Shown: positions 33,156-46,800 of the stretch, one piece after another
How positions within the stretch are numbered: position 1 is the first letter of the stretch
Layout: every line of letters begins with the position of its first letter
Source of the DNA: Phallusia mammillata
Lineage: Eukaryota; Chordata; Ascidiacea; Phlebobranchia; Ascidiidae
Reading direction: 5' to 3'
DNA length: 64,000 nucleotides
NCBI GenBank assembly: GCA_003260075.1
Contig: QLIY01000025.1
Location: 62,309-126,308, forward strand
Made by a program: the position numbers and the translations under genes
The notes under the pieces: model-generated
Database searches by the model: none
What the model saw: the letters and a program-made list of their open reading frames with translations, nothing else
What the model was told of the DNA's origin: nothing

Positions 33156-36100
33156 CCATACTGACGAGGCAACGACACACAAAAATACCCTGAAAGTGAA
33201 AGCAAGCACTTGTATCGCTAACTGCTTATTTTTTTCATTCCAGCAGGGGCCAAATTGCACTCATAGTCGTTTGTTTTCTTGCGGCATATTTCACCTGCAA
33301 AACAATCGTATTTCGTTCTTAAACAACGCTGTAATTAGAACATAATTTAAAATATTTTAAAAGACAGCATGAGAAGTTTTTATCCATAATAAATCCAGAT
33401 GTTTAAACAGAGCAACGATATCAATTCAAAAGTAGCACGTACGTACCGTAACATTTTTTTTTGAATTAAAAGTTGCCAATTTAGGGTGATTTGCGACCTT
33501 TTAGTTAGGTAAACGATTATGTGACGTACAAAACTGAACAAAATGGCAAATGTTGCCGTCAAATAGCACTGGGTGGCACACACGCCTATCAGGAGAAAAA
33601 AAAGACGATTCAAAACTATTAGCTCAAATAAAGTTTATTTACAAGAGCCTACTACATTAAGCACCACTTTGTTTGTGAAATGTATAAAGTTTAGTCCAAT
33701 TTCTTAACATCTTCTGGGACTTAAAATAACTTGTATAGCCTACTATATTAACGCTTTTAAGTCTGTTTTGGCATGAAAAAATAATCCAATTTTTTGTTAT
33801 GGATGCGGTGATATAAAAATTAGAAAAACGCGTAGTGGAAGAAAGCAACATGACTTCCTTATATCGCCTCGGTTTTGATAAGGTTATTTCTTTAGGAAGC
33901 TTGTCAGGCATAAGCGGACTTTAGAAAACTATGTAGATTCGATCTTCCGTCAGACGAGATTAATTGCTGATTCGATTTTTCCGCGTTAGCATAGTTTAGA
34001 AGTCCATGGCTAGCACAAGAGTTTTAGCCAATGTTGTTTAAGATGTACCGTCGGCCCAAAAGCTACGATATCCAATCGCACAAACACAGAATGCGCTATT
34101 GTTTGTTCACTATACGGTATTGTTTAACCGAATTGTGACGTACGTGATTTGTCCGCGGTTTTGTTTTGTAGTTCCACTGTCAGTGACGACATAAAGCAAA
34201 CCTGAAGTATTATCGAATGGCAAGCAGTATACTTATCGTTTCCGTTGCCTACGAGTAACTATGATTAATGAGATGGAAGGCCAGGTGACAGCCAGAGCTG
34301 GATTGGTTAAGGCACACGTCCGGCTAATGTGTACGGCGTTGAATTCTAAGAGTCAGCATATTTTCTATAGCCAGGGGTAGGTAGCAATTGTATTTAAAGT
34401 CTGTAGTTTCCTAGCTATGTTTCAGTGTAAAGTTTGAGTCTGAACATCTGAGCTTAGGCTACATGTTATGATGAAATGCGAGAAACAATTAATCAGTGTG
34501 TTAAAATGGACTGTGATTTATATTATACTCTTAACACTTAAAAGGAAACTTTTTTGCCGAAACTGCCCAATTTGTGTGAACAAAAATTTTGGCAAGTCAT
34601 GCACTATGAAATATTGTTCAGGTTTTTTGCTTGTTCGATAAAGAAGCAGTTATCGAAAAAAAAGTTGGATATACTCTGTGCCAAAAATATTGCTGGATTT
34701 AGTCTCGAGAGCTGTTTTTTTGAAGATTTTACAAAAATCGAAAAAGTGTTGAATTTGTTGCGATCACGTTTTCCCTAGCACGAACACATGTGGCATTCTG
34801 CGCTCGTTGTTTGCAGATCGTAAATCCGTGATTCAAAATCATTTTTTTGGTTTATAGTTCTCGTTTGTGTCCTCGTCAATCGAAAGGGTCACCACGCCTC
34901 CTACGAACTCAGTCAAAAAATTTAGGTGCTTGCGTTTTTGGCTGCTTTTTGTTTCTTGGTATATTTATGACAAAGCTAAGTTTTACATGAGTTCGACTAA
35001 CAAGAGATGTGCTATTATTGCCACCAGTCTAATTTTAGTCTAAATCGGGGCAATAAAAAGTTTATCACAAGTAAGTTTACTTAGGCTAAGTTTCAGGGGC
35101 TATAATTGAGAAAAAGTGGTTTGACAGTATAAGAATAAAACCTAATAGTAAAAGAATTACACACAACCAACTGAAGGGCGTTCATATTTGCAATCAAGAG
35201 CCACACGCGGCGTGCACGTATTGTTTTGGTTGATTATTATGAACCTTGAGAGTAAAGCAGCAGCATATACTAATGACAACTTGCAACATGGCTGACAATA
35301 ATTAGGCAAATATATTGACTTTGCAAGGTTTTGGGTGATCGATGTCCATAGAGATACGGCCAGAAGGCCACACCGTCACTTGATGCATGGCTTCTGAATT
35401 GTTTGACGCAGAAGGCGCACGAATTGACAAGCATTCTGCTGCACAAACTGGTCACTGGTAAGGCGTATTTCGTCATAACTTCGCAATGATGACCTGGCCT
35501 AAATTTGCGCGCGTAGAAAGTTGTATTAATATTGCGTAGAAATAAAAAAAAATATTGTAGTGTAAAATGAACACTTATTGGCGACGAGTAAACTTGAACA
35601 ATAGTATTTTTGCGAAATGTTTCAACAATCACTGTTGTTGCCAACACAGGTTTGTACTGTTGTTGCCAACACTGCACTGTTCACCAATTTCAATTGTTAA
35701 GCTTGTTTATCCTACAATTTTGCATGTTTAAGTTTGAGCAGAACTTTATTGGAATAATAAAACCAAGCTGAGGAGATGGCCATGGAATTTAACACCACGG
35801 AAATTATGCACAATGTTCTGTCATTTTCTCGTTTGTCTCATCAGAGCCCGTTAGAGCATAAATATTAATGAGTGGGCTCGTGTCCAAGAAATGCAAGCAG
35901 GGGCCATAGTAGCTCGAATCCGTTTTATTATTGATGACAACAAAAGCAGGGAGCATAGATAGACAGATCGCGTGGTGGATATTTAATGGATGTTAGGAAG
36001 GAGTACGACTGAACGCCATGACGTCATATAGCAGTTTCGTCATCGCTGTATGAGAATGGCTGTCAGCTGCCTGCGTCAAAGCGTTTGCCTTAATGACGTT

Positions 36101-37895
36101 GGGAATGATAAATGATGACATGCAGAAGATTGGATTCACTTTCGGTGGGTTTCAGGTCACAGAAAGGGCAGTGGTGAGGTTTTGTGTTTTAGATTCTGCG
36201 AGTTGAAAATTACGAGACATATTTTACAAGTTTACAAGACGGTCCATTTATTTAACGTTAGCGGAATTTGTTTTAAGCATGTTGATTGGAATGTGTAGTA
36301 AATTATCGTGTAAGTTTAATGTTTACATTTACTATTGAGAAAGTGCCCAAGCGGTAACCGAACTCTTTATACGCAACAATTAGACCTATATACTTTAAAT
36401 TCATGTTCTCTATAGTCATTTTACGCATTGTTTTTCTCCGCGTTTCAAAAGACAGGCCTGTCTAAAACAACGTAACCAACCCGACGAATGAAATTTGACC
36501 ATCCGTGCTAAAAACATTTTGAACGGGTTTCACGGGCGAAACAGCTACAATGGCTTTGTTCGTAATCGAGAGGATAGGCAAAAGTCATTTGCGTCTTTGA
36601 TTGACTGTCAATACATAATACTCTGGTGCGACACTGATCCGTGCCTTTCTCCAACCACATACTGCATTTCGTCGTTAGTAGGACAAAGCATTTTATCCGC
36701 CCGTTTTGTTAGCAGTAAATGGAATGACGCATTTCCATTTAAAAGGCTATTCTATACCGCCTTTTCGGCCTTTCAAAATAGCTTTTATAAAATCAAGCAA
36801 TGACACAAAATTTGGTACAAGCTGCTACGTTTTAAGTTTCTTCAATAAGAAAAAGTAGGACCTAGCCCAGTCTCCCATCTAATTTAACTTTACAAAGGTT
36901 GTGATGGATTTTTTTGTCGCCTTTCACTACGTCAGTTAACGATCTTCGTCATTGAGGGATCTATTACTTTGTTGTACGTCATACTTCGGTGTGATGCATT
37001 TTTATTGTCTACAAAAGCAATTTGCTACCGACACATGTCCAGACTGTATGAAAATTTCTTGTAGTTTGTGGTTGTCACATAAGAGATGTCGCAGTTAGTC
37101 AAAGTTTCGTGGTCTTCAGTTAACATCAGAAGCAAATCCCAAGGGATCACTTTTCTTTGAACAGTATTTTACTACTTGAACAAGGCGTACTTGTCGTCCT
37201 ACTTGGCTCCGAATAAAACGCCAAGTTGACTTAAATTTGCTTTGCTTTGAATCGAGGTGATTTCAAATTGCTCGCCGATTGATGTATACAGCAGCGTGGG
37301 AAGGCGACCCGGAAGTAGTTGCGGTTAAAAGAGCGGAAGTCAACGTGAACTTGCATTGGGTCAGTTGGTTATTTTCCCAAAAACAAAGTGAAGTTGTAAC
37401 TCTCTGGTCCCAGATATTGAAATGTATGTTAGGGTGCAAGTTGAACAGATAGAAAAATATGTAAAGAATGTTTGTTTTGTCTGCTGTGTAGCTATTTTAT
37501 GGTTTAATAAACAGACTTTCATGTTTTTTACCCGTTTTCCGTGGCGATTGGTTGCTAAAAAACAATGTGCAAACACTACAACAAGCGTTTGATATTCGAT
37601 GATTTTGCGCTACGTCTGCTTCAGTACATGTTGTGTGGTCGTTTATATCTTTCCTGAAATACGTTGGCCCGTGAGTCGTATCATCACTGATGCCTGTGTG
37701 TGCGTTAGCAATTTGTAACCATAAAACCGACGCTCGACAAGCAATCCAATTAAACGGGAACAGAACGAGACCTGACTCACAGTCATTTTTTTCTAGCAGA
37801 TCTGTTCAAAATAGCGAACGAAGCCATGCGAGCACAAGCAAAGTGGCTATTTTGTGATTATAACCTACCGTTAATCATGTGAAAAAATTTTATCG
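33156..37895. other. gene-poor interval upstream of the adenylyl cyclase
   Basis: No reading frame here has splice context or a recognisable family. A tRNA-like stretch at about 34270-34350 was considered but is degenerate. The interval should contain the promoter and 5' UTR of the adenylyl cyclase gene at its right end. Confidence 0.4.
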
Positions 37896-40800
37896 ATGCT
37901 AATGCATTACTCGGACGACGACATGACGCTTCACCGACACCGCGGCGATAAGGCAGATCCTGCTCGAACCCCGGCAATATGTCGAGGTGGATCGGCAGCC
38001 ACGCTCAACACCATCGATGTTAACAGCAACGACGCGGAATTTTATGGGATTACAAATGAAGATGAAGGAATAGAAGTCATAGAACTTCCAGGTATGCTTA
38101 ATGCTAAGTTGATTAAGGGTAGAGAAAGTTGGGACCATTTGCTGTTTGTTTTTGTGTTGTTACCTAATTTTACTCGGTGTAGACCAGGCTGACGAGGTGA
38201 CTGTTCATGAAACGCCAAACGAGTTGTGTGTTTACATTAAAGTAATCATTTATACTGTAACTTTACTTATTTCTGTTTTTATTATGCAATAGTCCTAAAA
38301 TCCAGCCAATATGCACAATAACTCTGCTTTCTTCTAACTATTGAAATCAGCTGCCACGAACCACTATTACCCACTAAAATGTTCATGGAAATAACAAGAT
38401 AATTAGCAAGCGACGCTTGGAAGGGTAGCCAACCAGACTGACCTTTGGCGCATGCTATACGGGCAAATTGAATAGGCCAATATCTGTTAAAATCCCAAAA
38501 CAAAACCAATTAAGAAAAGTTACCATCAGCAAAAGCTAAACAAACTCATCGTGTTATGAAACAAGTTGTCGGCTTAACATATAGTATCTGCTAAACGATT
38601 TGTTAAACTTTTCTATAAAATATGCTCGAAGTGACTAATTGTTATTGCAACCGGTTCGAATTTTGTTACATGGTTGGTTTTGTTACAGGCAGATTTATGA
38701 CATATATTGAGTCATTTTTTTCAGATATATACACAAATTGAGTCATTTTCTGATAAAACATAAAAACGTATTCGAGTTTATCAGAACAGTCATGGAAATT
38801 ACCCAGCATTGTGTAGTTAACGTAGTCATAGATCATAGCGTGTTAGTTGTAGACTGCATTACGTAATTGTTACAGTAAAATAATGTTTGTCGATGTTTTT
38901 AACAAGCTGTAATGTTGGTAACGTTCAGTTGTGTTGCGTTTTCAAATAAGGCAAAAATATAAAGTTGGTGTTGGTTTATGGTTGTTCGAAATAAGGTCCC
39001 CTAATATTTTTCCAGGATTGCAGACGCGCGTGTCACAAGCAAATTAAAGTGTTGTTTCTGAGAGCAGAGAAGTGCGCGGGTATTTGTAGAACTTGTTAAC
39101 TGTAATAAAAAAGACCTAACGCACTCGAAGAGGGGGCAAACCGAAGGTGGTAAATTAACTTTGAATCAGCACTTATGCATTTAAGATCGACCAGACGCTT
39201 ACGCCACGCGGCACCTCAGGTTAAAAAGTGATCTAAAATATTTTCTGGTATTTGAACATTAAAAATCTCAAGTTGTAGGCACATTATTTTACGTCATGAG
39301 ACATTAAAGTCTAATTTTTTCTTAGTTATGATTGGCAAATAAGCCAACTTCCACTTCAGCGAAAATCATGTTAGATCTGTGTTTGACCAACCTCAGACAG
39401 CGGTGCACTTTAAATAGGAACTGAGATTGCATCTTAGCTGCGGCATTTCCATTAGACGACCGACCTACTCGAAAATGTCACGCCTATTACTAAACTAATA
39501 ATAATGGTTAGACATTGTTTTATACCGCCTCCTCAACCTTTACCAAAGTGTGACCTCTTGGAAAACCGCTTTTGACACATTCAGCAAATATATCTTGCAA
39601 ACGCAAAGCGGATTAGCAACGCCCTTAGCGCTTTTCATTAGCTCCACAAAGGCTATTGAAACTTTAGGTCGGTGTTTAGTCAAGGAAATTGAATTTGCAT
39701 AAAATGAGAAATCTTACGAATGCAATTTCCTTAACTGAACTGCAGAAATTTGCAAGGCTTTGGGACATAGGAGATTTTTCGTGGCAGCTTCATTTCACAT
39801 CATCACAATAAAGTTCCTGGGTATGGTGTTGCAATTGACAGATTCATCATGAGAATTGCGGTTAATAGTTCTTTGAACATGAACATGCTCGCAGCTGTCA
39901 GATAGTTATCCTCATTAAAACTTTAGTGCTCATCAACTGCATTGAGGTTATACCAGGTCAGTGAAAACGGATATATCCTGTATTGATTGGTTAATGTCTG
40001 CCAGTGCCAGCGATCAAACGGACCGACATGTGTGTAATTACTAGGGCAAATATTGTTTGACTTGTCAAAAAAAGTCAAAATTTTGTCAAAATTTTTAGAA
40101 TAGGTCAAAAATTGTCAAAATTGTTTACAAAGTCAAAATTTTTTACAAAGTTAAAATTGTTTACAAACTGCATTGTCGTGGTGTTGTAGAGGTTGCACTG
40201 CCAGCAAACTATTCGTTTTACACCTTGTAGCCTACTTTATACTGTTGTAATTGGCCCATTGCCCCAATTATTGCGAATCATAAACCATCAAGTGAGTGAA
40301 ACAATTAGGTTGATATGGCGTGATGCTCAACAGACCTCAAAACGTGCAAAATTTTGGTAGGTCCCAAGTCATTTTACGGCAGCTGCAGGTTAGGTGCAGC
40401 TCTTGCTTCGGTTTTGCTTTAGATACTTCATGTATCTTTCGTTTATACAAATGTATTGAATAATTTTCGTTGTGTCTTAGCTGCAGTTTTTTGGCAGTGA
40501 TTTTTAATTAGCTCATTCCCTTTTCAGAATAGGTTAGTTCTATGTTCAGATTTTTGCCATTCTGTTAGACTTTTGCACATTCTTTCGTTCTAGTTAAGAT
40601 TAGCCCAGCCATATTTTAACTTTTTGAACGATAATGCGTAATTTAACTACTTGAATTCTTCATAGGTAAAAATTTTGTCAAAAAAAAGTTTTTTTAAGGT
40701 CAAAATTTTTCGTTTTTTAGGTCAAAAAATAATTGCCCTAGTTATAAAACATAATATCTGAGATTGGCTTTATGAATAAACGACATAAACGCACCGAAAC

Positions 40801-43800
40801 TAATAATCTTGGCTGAATACATTTACTTGTATGCTATAGCAGGGTGGTCATGCATCATTCTTATGAAAATTTACTTAGTTTTTTTTTCAGAGTATCAAAA
40901 AAACAAAATATAAAGTATTTTTATGTGAAGACTTTGAAACTTATTTGCTTAGCTTTTGTGGAAAACCACAAATTTGCCCGTTTTTTTATATTTTTGTTTT
41001 TAGTTTGGTGAATGCTAATGGCAATGTCAGTTTTTGGTCAAGGCTTTAAAACTTTTAGAATTAATTAATTTTTTGAATATTTTATGTCGCAAAAAATGAT
41101 CTAACCTTTACCTGGGAATTTAATTAGGTAAACATTAGGTGACTGAACTTTATTATTTTACGCAACAGCATCATTTCCATTCCACTATTTTGTCCTGTAA
41201 TCGAAGTTATACTTATTCACATGCTGTAACAGTTACGATTGGCCCAAAGCCGTCGGTCGTTTTTCCAATAATCTTGACCTCTAAGTTGTAAGCGGGTTCG
41301 AATTCGGGTTCCAACCCAACTTTTTATAAACAAAACTGGAATAAGGCCCGAAAAATTGGTTTCCAGTGAAATTTCGACACAAATGTGGCAAAATGTAAAT
41401 TCACATCCGAATCAAGTCTGTTTTTGTTTAAATTTTAGCCCAAACCTAAACCCAAATCCCGTCATGACTTATAACTCTGCTTGTCCTTGAAACGCAAGAA
41501 TAATGACGAAGCAACAGTGCTTCCTCATCAAAATCAGTCAACAAAGTTGTTTAACGATATATATTTCACCCCAAAAGGGCATCTTGTCGTTCCGTGAAAC
41601 AACGGGTGTAAAAGTAAAACAAACCTTGACTGATATTGATTAGAAGGCACTGTTGCTTCGTCAATTATTCTTACATATAATTTTATGTATAATCAGTGAT
41701 CGTCGGCAAAAAGATGCCTACTGCTTGCGGGATAGATCCTGCACCAAACACTAAATGTCAGTTCTTGAAACGCAGTTTTATTCATGCATACGCTATGACC
41801 GTTTCGCTTCTCGACACCCGCGTGTTTGTGCAAACGGGAAGTAAGAAATGTGTGATTGACATTGGAAACGCCAGAAACGCAATTTACAATAAATTCTCCA
41901 TTGTCAGATATTGTATTATACCGCGTATGTATTGTATTATACCGCGTAACCGCGTATGTAGGATATGGAAATGTGTGATTGACATAACCGTTTGCAAAAC
42001 GACAAAAACACAATTTTTTGATAAAATTCAACTAATGCAAATTTATTATTCCACGTACTTACATCAATCAAAACACAATTTCGGCAAATTCCACATTTTT
42101 ATAGCTGTTACAGGAAATATGTGGTTGACGTTGGTGTTTCTGATATAAGAGAGACCAGCCGCGATTCTCGCTTATAATGGAATTGCTTAGGTCTTGTGTT
42201 AAGTCATACAGCTGTGTTTTGCCAACCAAAATCTAAGTTACATTGATTTGACAGGCAAATAATAGTAAAAACGTGCTAGGTACAGGTACAAGAGTGTCGT
42301 AAATGATTATTAAAAGTCCGGTACAGTCGGTTCGCTCGGTGCCGATTAATAACGCGTTGTTAAAATAGATTGAAGTTGTGTTTATCGTCGGTTTATGGAA
42401 AACGGTTGATTACGTCATCGCTTTTAAGCTGTTGTGACGTAATTTTGAAGTAACGATACCGAAACGAATGTCAGCACTTTATAGGTTACAGAAAGTTTTG
42501 TTATTAGCATTCTCGCTTAAAAAACTTTTTTAGACATAATTTTTTTGTCAATAAACGAAAGATATTGAAGAGCAAAATATTTACTCCATTAAAAACATCA
42601 CAATAACCTTGCTTTAACTGCTGTACCTGAATAATGTGTGTCTTGGCCATAATAATCTAAGATTTTGTATTAATAGTTNGTGTTTGTCTTAGCTGCAGTT
42701 TTTTGGCAATGATTTTTAATTAGCTCATTCCCTTTTCAGAATAGGTTAGGTCTATGTTCAGATTTTTGCCCTTCTGTTAGACTTTTGCACATTCTTTCGC
42801 TCTAGTTAGATTAGCCTAGCCATATTTTAACTTTTTGAACGATAATGCGTAATTTAACTACTTGAATTCTTCATAGGTCAAAATTTTGTCAAAAAAAAGT
42901 TCTTTAAGGTCAAAATTTGTCAAAATTTTCAATTTGTAGGTCAAAATTTTTCGTTTTTTAGGTCAAAAAATAATTGCCCTAGTAATTACCGAAGGAATTG
43001 GTTGCTCATTGCAAAAAAGTCAGTTGGATTTGATGATTAAGACGGGTTTTTTCCTAATAAGACATGCGAACACGCAATTACCAAAACAAAAGGTTATTGG
43101 ACCACGTTTAAGGGCGCATTTTTGTTTTATTTGTGCGCATGTGAGATATGCTCAGGGGCAGCAAATCGATTTGTAGTGATACCAATCGATCCTAAACAGC
43201 GCTGTTATCTATAAAGCACCACTAATTTACGACCCTTCTAACGGAAAGGGACGACAAGAAATTAGCCCATGGTCATTGTAGAGGGGGGGTCGACCCTTAT
43301 AAGACCCCAGCATCGACAATTGCAACACCACTTCTACGTCTATTTGGGTATTCTTACAAAGAAACAGATTTGTATAGCTGGAATTACTACAGGAACCAAA
43401 TTTAAAACTGCTAATTTTCAAACAAAGACATTGAGGCCAAAAATACAGCATTGGTATGGCATTCACACTGCTGGTTTGTGTTTTAATGAGCCTGGGCTAA
43501 ATTTAAAGAACCGCCATTGCACGTTTTAAATTTTATGCATGCAGGCTATTTTTTGGGCCGTGAGGAAGGTTGCGAGGGCGCATTACCGTTACACAAAGGT
43601 TCACATGTCGTAGCAATCACATTTTCATGGTGCCTACGTGAAATTAGACCCGTGCATAAAACGCGACCGATCGTTTGATGGTCATTTGCCTTGCGAAAAA
43701 AGCCATAAATGTGAAATAATTTACCCATTACACGGGCAAGGGAAATTTAACATATGGCCGTTTCGCACAGTTGAACCACATCCAATTAAAACTGTCAAAA

Positions 43801-46800
43801 CGTGTCCACAGATATGGACAAACGATTCGTGCATATGACGTTCAGAAACGTCACACCAGGTTCACGCCATTCTTATGCAAGGGTATGTACGTGACAGCAT
43901 AACAAAGTGTAACGCAACATCTGCTTTTGTCAGCGCTGTTGCTGCTGACGTCATTTAATATTTGGTGGCCTGGTGGCGTGACTGTCTTTTCTTGCATTGT
44001 ATGATTTGCGCCCAATAGTGCAGCTAAGCCGTCCCCAATTTTCTGTAGCAAATTAAAACAAAAAATAGGGACCACAAATGTAAATAGATGTAAATAAACT
44101 GGGATTGTCAAATAGTTGAACTGCAGCTGATTTGCAGGCGATTTACTTTGTCATTTGCTGCACATATCGTGGGGTAGAAGCTCATTAGTTCAAAATAGCT
44201 TTAGACATCGTCAAATCTTTTTGTGCCTTGGCTACTGTTGGTTATTTGTTTCGTAAGTTCGCAATGTAATTTGGTTTTAAGTCGTATGTGTAGGAAAATA
44301 GACAAATATATTCAAACCAGTGTTTTAAAGTTAAGACAGAAAAAGATCTTGTAAGTCTGTGTTTTAAACAATGGCGGTTTGCAGGCTAATACCGTGGTAT
44401 TGTCAACACGACGATCATGTTAAAGATAAGTGCCCCCGTCTTAATTTGTAACGCATATCCACATTTTTGCCAGATCGTTTTAGGGCGTTTAGTGCATGTT
44501 GGAGGTACGATTTGTATAACCGGCCCGCGGGTCAAAACTGTTTGGCCCTCGAGTCTGAAAAACGTTTTGTTATAAGACCCAAAACGTTACGGGATTTTTA
44601 ATGCAGTTTTAGACTTTAGTTTTGAGAATGGCAGAAAAAGGCTACCACACAATACATACGTAAACCTTGCGTTTATATTTTAGACGTCCCCCTGTCGACA
44701 ATACGCACCCTTAAGCTCCCATGTGATGACACTGATACGGAAAATCTCACATTCGAGAAGTGTCCGAACGTCGTGAACACCGACCGTGCGCTAACCAACA
44801 GTGTGACATCATTCGACATGACGTCATACGACCAACAGAGCGATGAAACAAGCGTAAACGAGTCTTACGTGTCTTCGACGTTGGTCGCTGAATCTGAAAG
44901 TGAAAGTAACGAAAATGAGGTAGACTCTGATGCTTTGAAAGGTGCTGCTGTTTTGGCAAAGATATGGAAACAAAAGTCTTCCGAAAGCATAGTTGATAGA
45001 TTGCAAAGCTCCAACCCAGGTGGAAATAACCGATGGAAAAACGCCGGGGGGGGGGAGGAGGACACGTTCCCGACAAAGAATATTAACACTTACTTTTGTC
45101 CCCAAGAAAATAAAAGCACAAGATATCTGACGCATTTCACGCAGTCAATTATTATAGTCCGATTTGAGTGAAGTTTAACTTACTATAAATCGTGAATTTC
45201 AATTAAAAATGAAAACAATTTACACTCTTTGGTCGGTTATAGGGAACAACTGTAGTTTAGCTATTTGCCAAGTACAGAAAATCCAAAAAGGAGGACATTC
45301 GGGCATTTTTTATTGTCCGTGGAGGACAACTTACTTTTTGTTAAAAAAGACAAGTCCTCCAAAAAGAGGGGGGGGGGCTGCTTTGAAAGGTGCTGCTGTT
45401 TTGGCAAAGATATGGAAACAAAAGTCCTCCGAAAGCATAGTTGACAGATTGCAAAGCTCCAACCCAGGTGGAAATAACCGATGGAAAAACGCCGTAAGTT
45501 TTGTTAGGTTTGGTGATGATGCGTGCTGAATTATACCTTGCATGGGCTTATCCTAGACCTATATTTTCATCACCAAAAGGGAGGACACGTTCCCGACAAA
45601 GAATATTAACACTTACTTTTGTTCCCAAGAAAATAAAAGCACAAGATATCTGACGCATTTCACGCATTCAATTATTATAGTCCGATTTGAGTGAAGTTTA
45701 ACTTACCATAAATCGTGAATTTCAATTAAAAATGAACACAACTTACACTCTTTGGTCGGTTATAGGGAACAACTGTAGTTTAGATATTTGCCAAATACAG
45801 AAAATCCAAAAAGGAGGACATTCGGGCATTTTTTATTGTCCCTGGAGGACAACTTACTTTTTGTTAAAAAAGACAAGTCCTCCAAAAAGAGGACGCATGG
45901 TAGGCCCAGCTTATCCATATAACTGAATATGTAAAGTTGACTATACTGCACATCGTTTCATAGGAAGCGATTTTTATAGTTTCTTGTCGGGTATTTACGT
46001 AAGCCTGGCTTAAGCATTCAAGAATTGAAAAAGTGAAGGTTTATTGTAGGCAATGCCCATGATTTGTCGGTTTATCCTGTGTATGTAATTACAGGTCCGT
46101 ATGCTGGCAACAAATCAACAAAAATCTTATTCCGACCAAGAAAAAATTACTGCCAACCCCGAAACGATAAAAAATATCAACAGGTACAAAAATATCAAAA
46201 AGGTTATAAATATTCAGGTTATATTTACTTTTAGTACATTCAATTCACTCAAGCCATATTGCACATTTGGCTAACACCTGTAATATCGTACATCAGGGAT
46301 ATACAAAAAGGTGCGGACCGGGCCAAGCGGAAGATAACACCACGACGAGATTTGTTATCAGTGGACAGAAACCGGGTTGTTCCGCAACAAACTGCAGCGA
46401 GTGAAGTAACACTTGACAATGTCGGGCCGAATTCATTTGAATCGACCCCGGTTTTCAGCAGTGGGGCCAACGATAACCTACGCTACCGCAGTGCAGGTCG
46501 CACGGTCCGTGGGATAATTATTCCTTCCTTCGTGAGTCAGTTTTCACCACCAGAGCTCGAGGATTTATACAATCGATATTTTCTGGGTGAAAAGCGTGTG
46601 CTGCAGATTGCCATCAACCTTATAGCAAGCGCAGTAATGGTGAGATATCGGACCCAAGGGTGTTGCTTAACAGCTATACATGCTTCATGTTCGTTTAGGC
46701 GTTGCATTCTCTTCTTATAGCTAATGTTCCCGTATGCACAAGCGTCTAAACTGAAAACATATGTTTGTACGGTCTTTAAGAATAAAAAACCAACACCATA

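Noticed and set aside
34270..34350. tRNA-like stretch (TGGTTAAGGC, then GTTGAATTCTAAG)
   Set aside because: An A-box-like and a poor B-box-like segment are present and a short anticodon-like stem can be drawn, but acceptor pairing and the T loop are not convincing. At best a decayed tRNA relic.
36495..36803. 102-codon open frame upstream of the cyclase
   Set aside because: No family resemblance, no splice context, and composition of translated AT-rich intergenic DNA.
41225..41320. Possible tRNA or SINE promoter (TGGCCCAAAGC and GGTTCGAATTC)
   Set aside because: The two boxes are spaced suitably, but no cloverleaf forms and no repeat copy is seen in the window.
41693..42148. Overlapping open frames of 150 (+) and 112 (-) codons
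   Set aside because: They overlap on both strands, include a small tandem repeat (GTATGTATTGTATTATACCGC) and match nothing recognisable.
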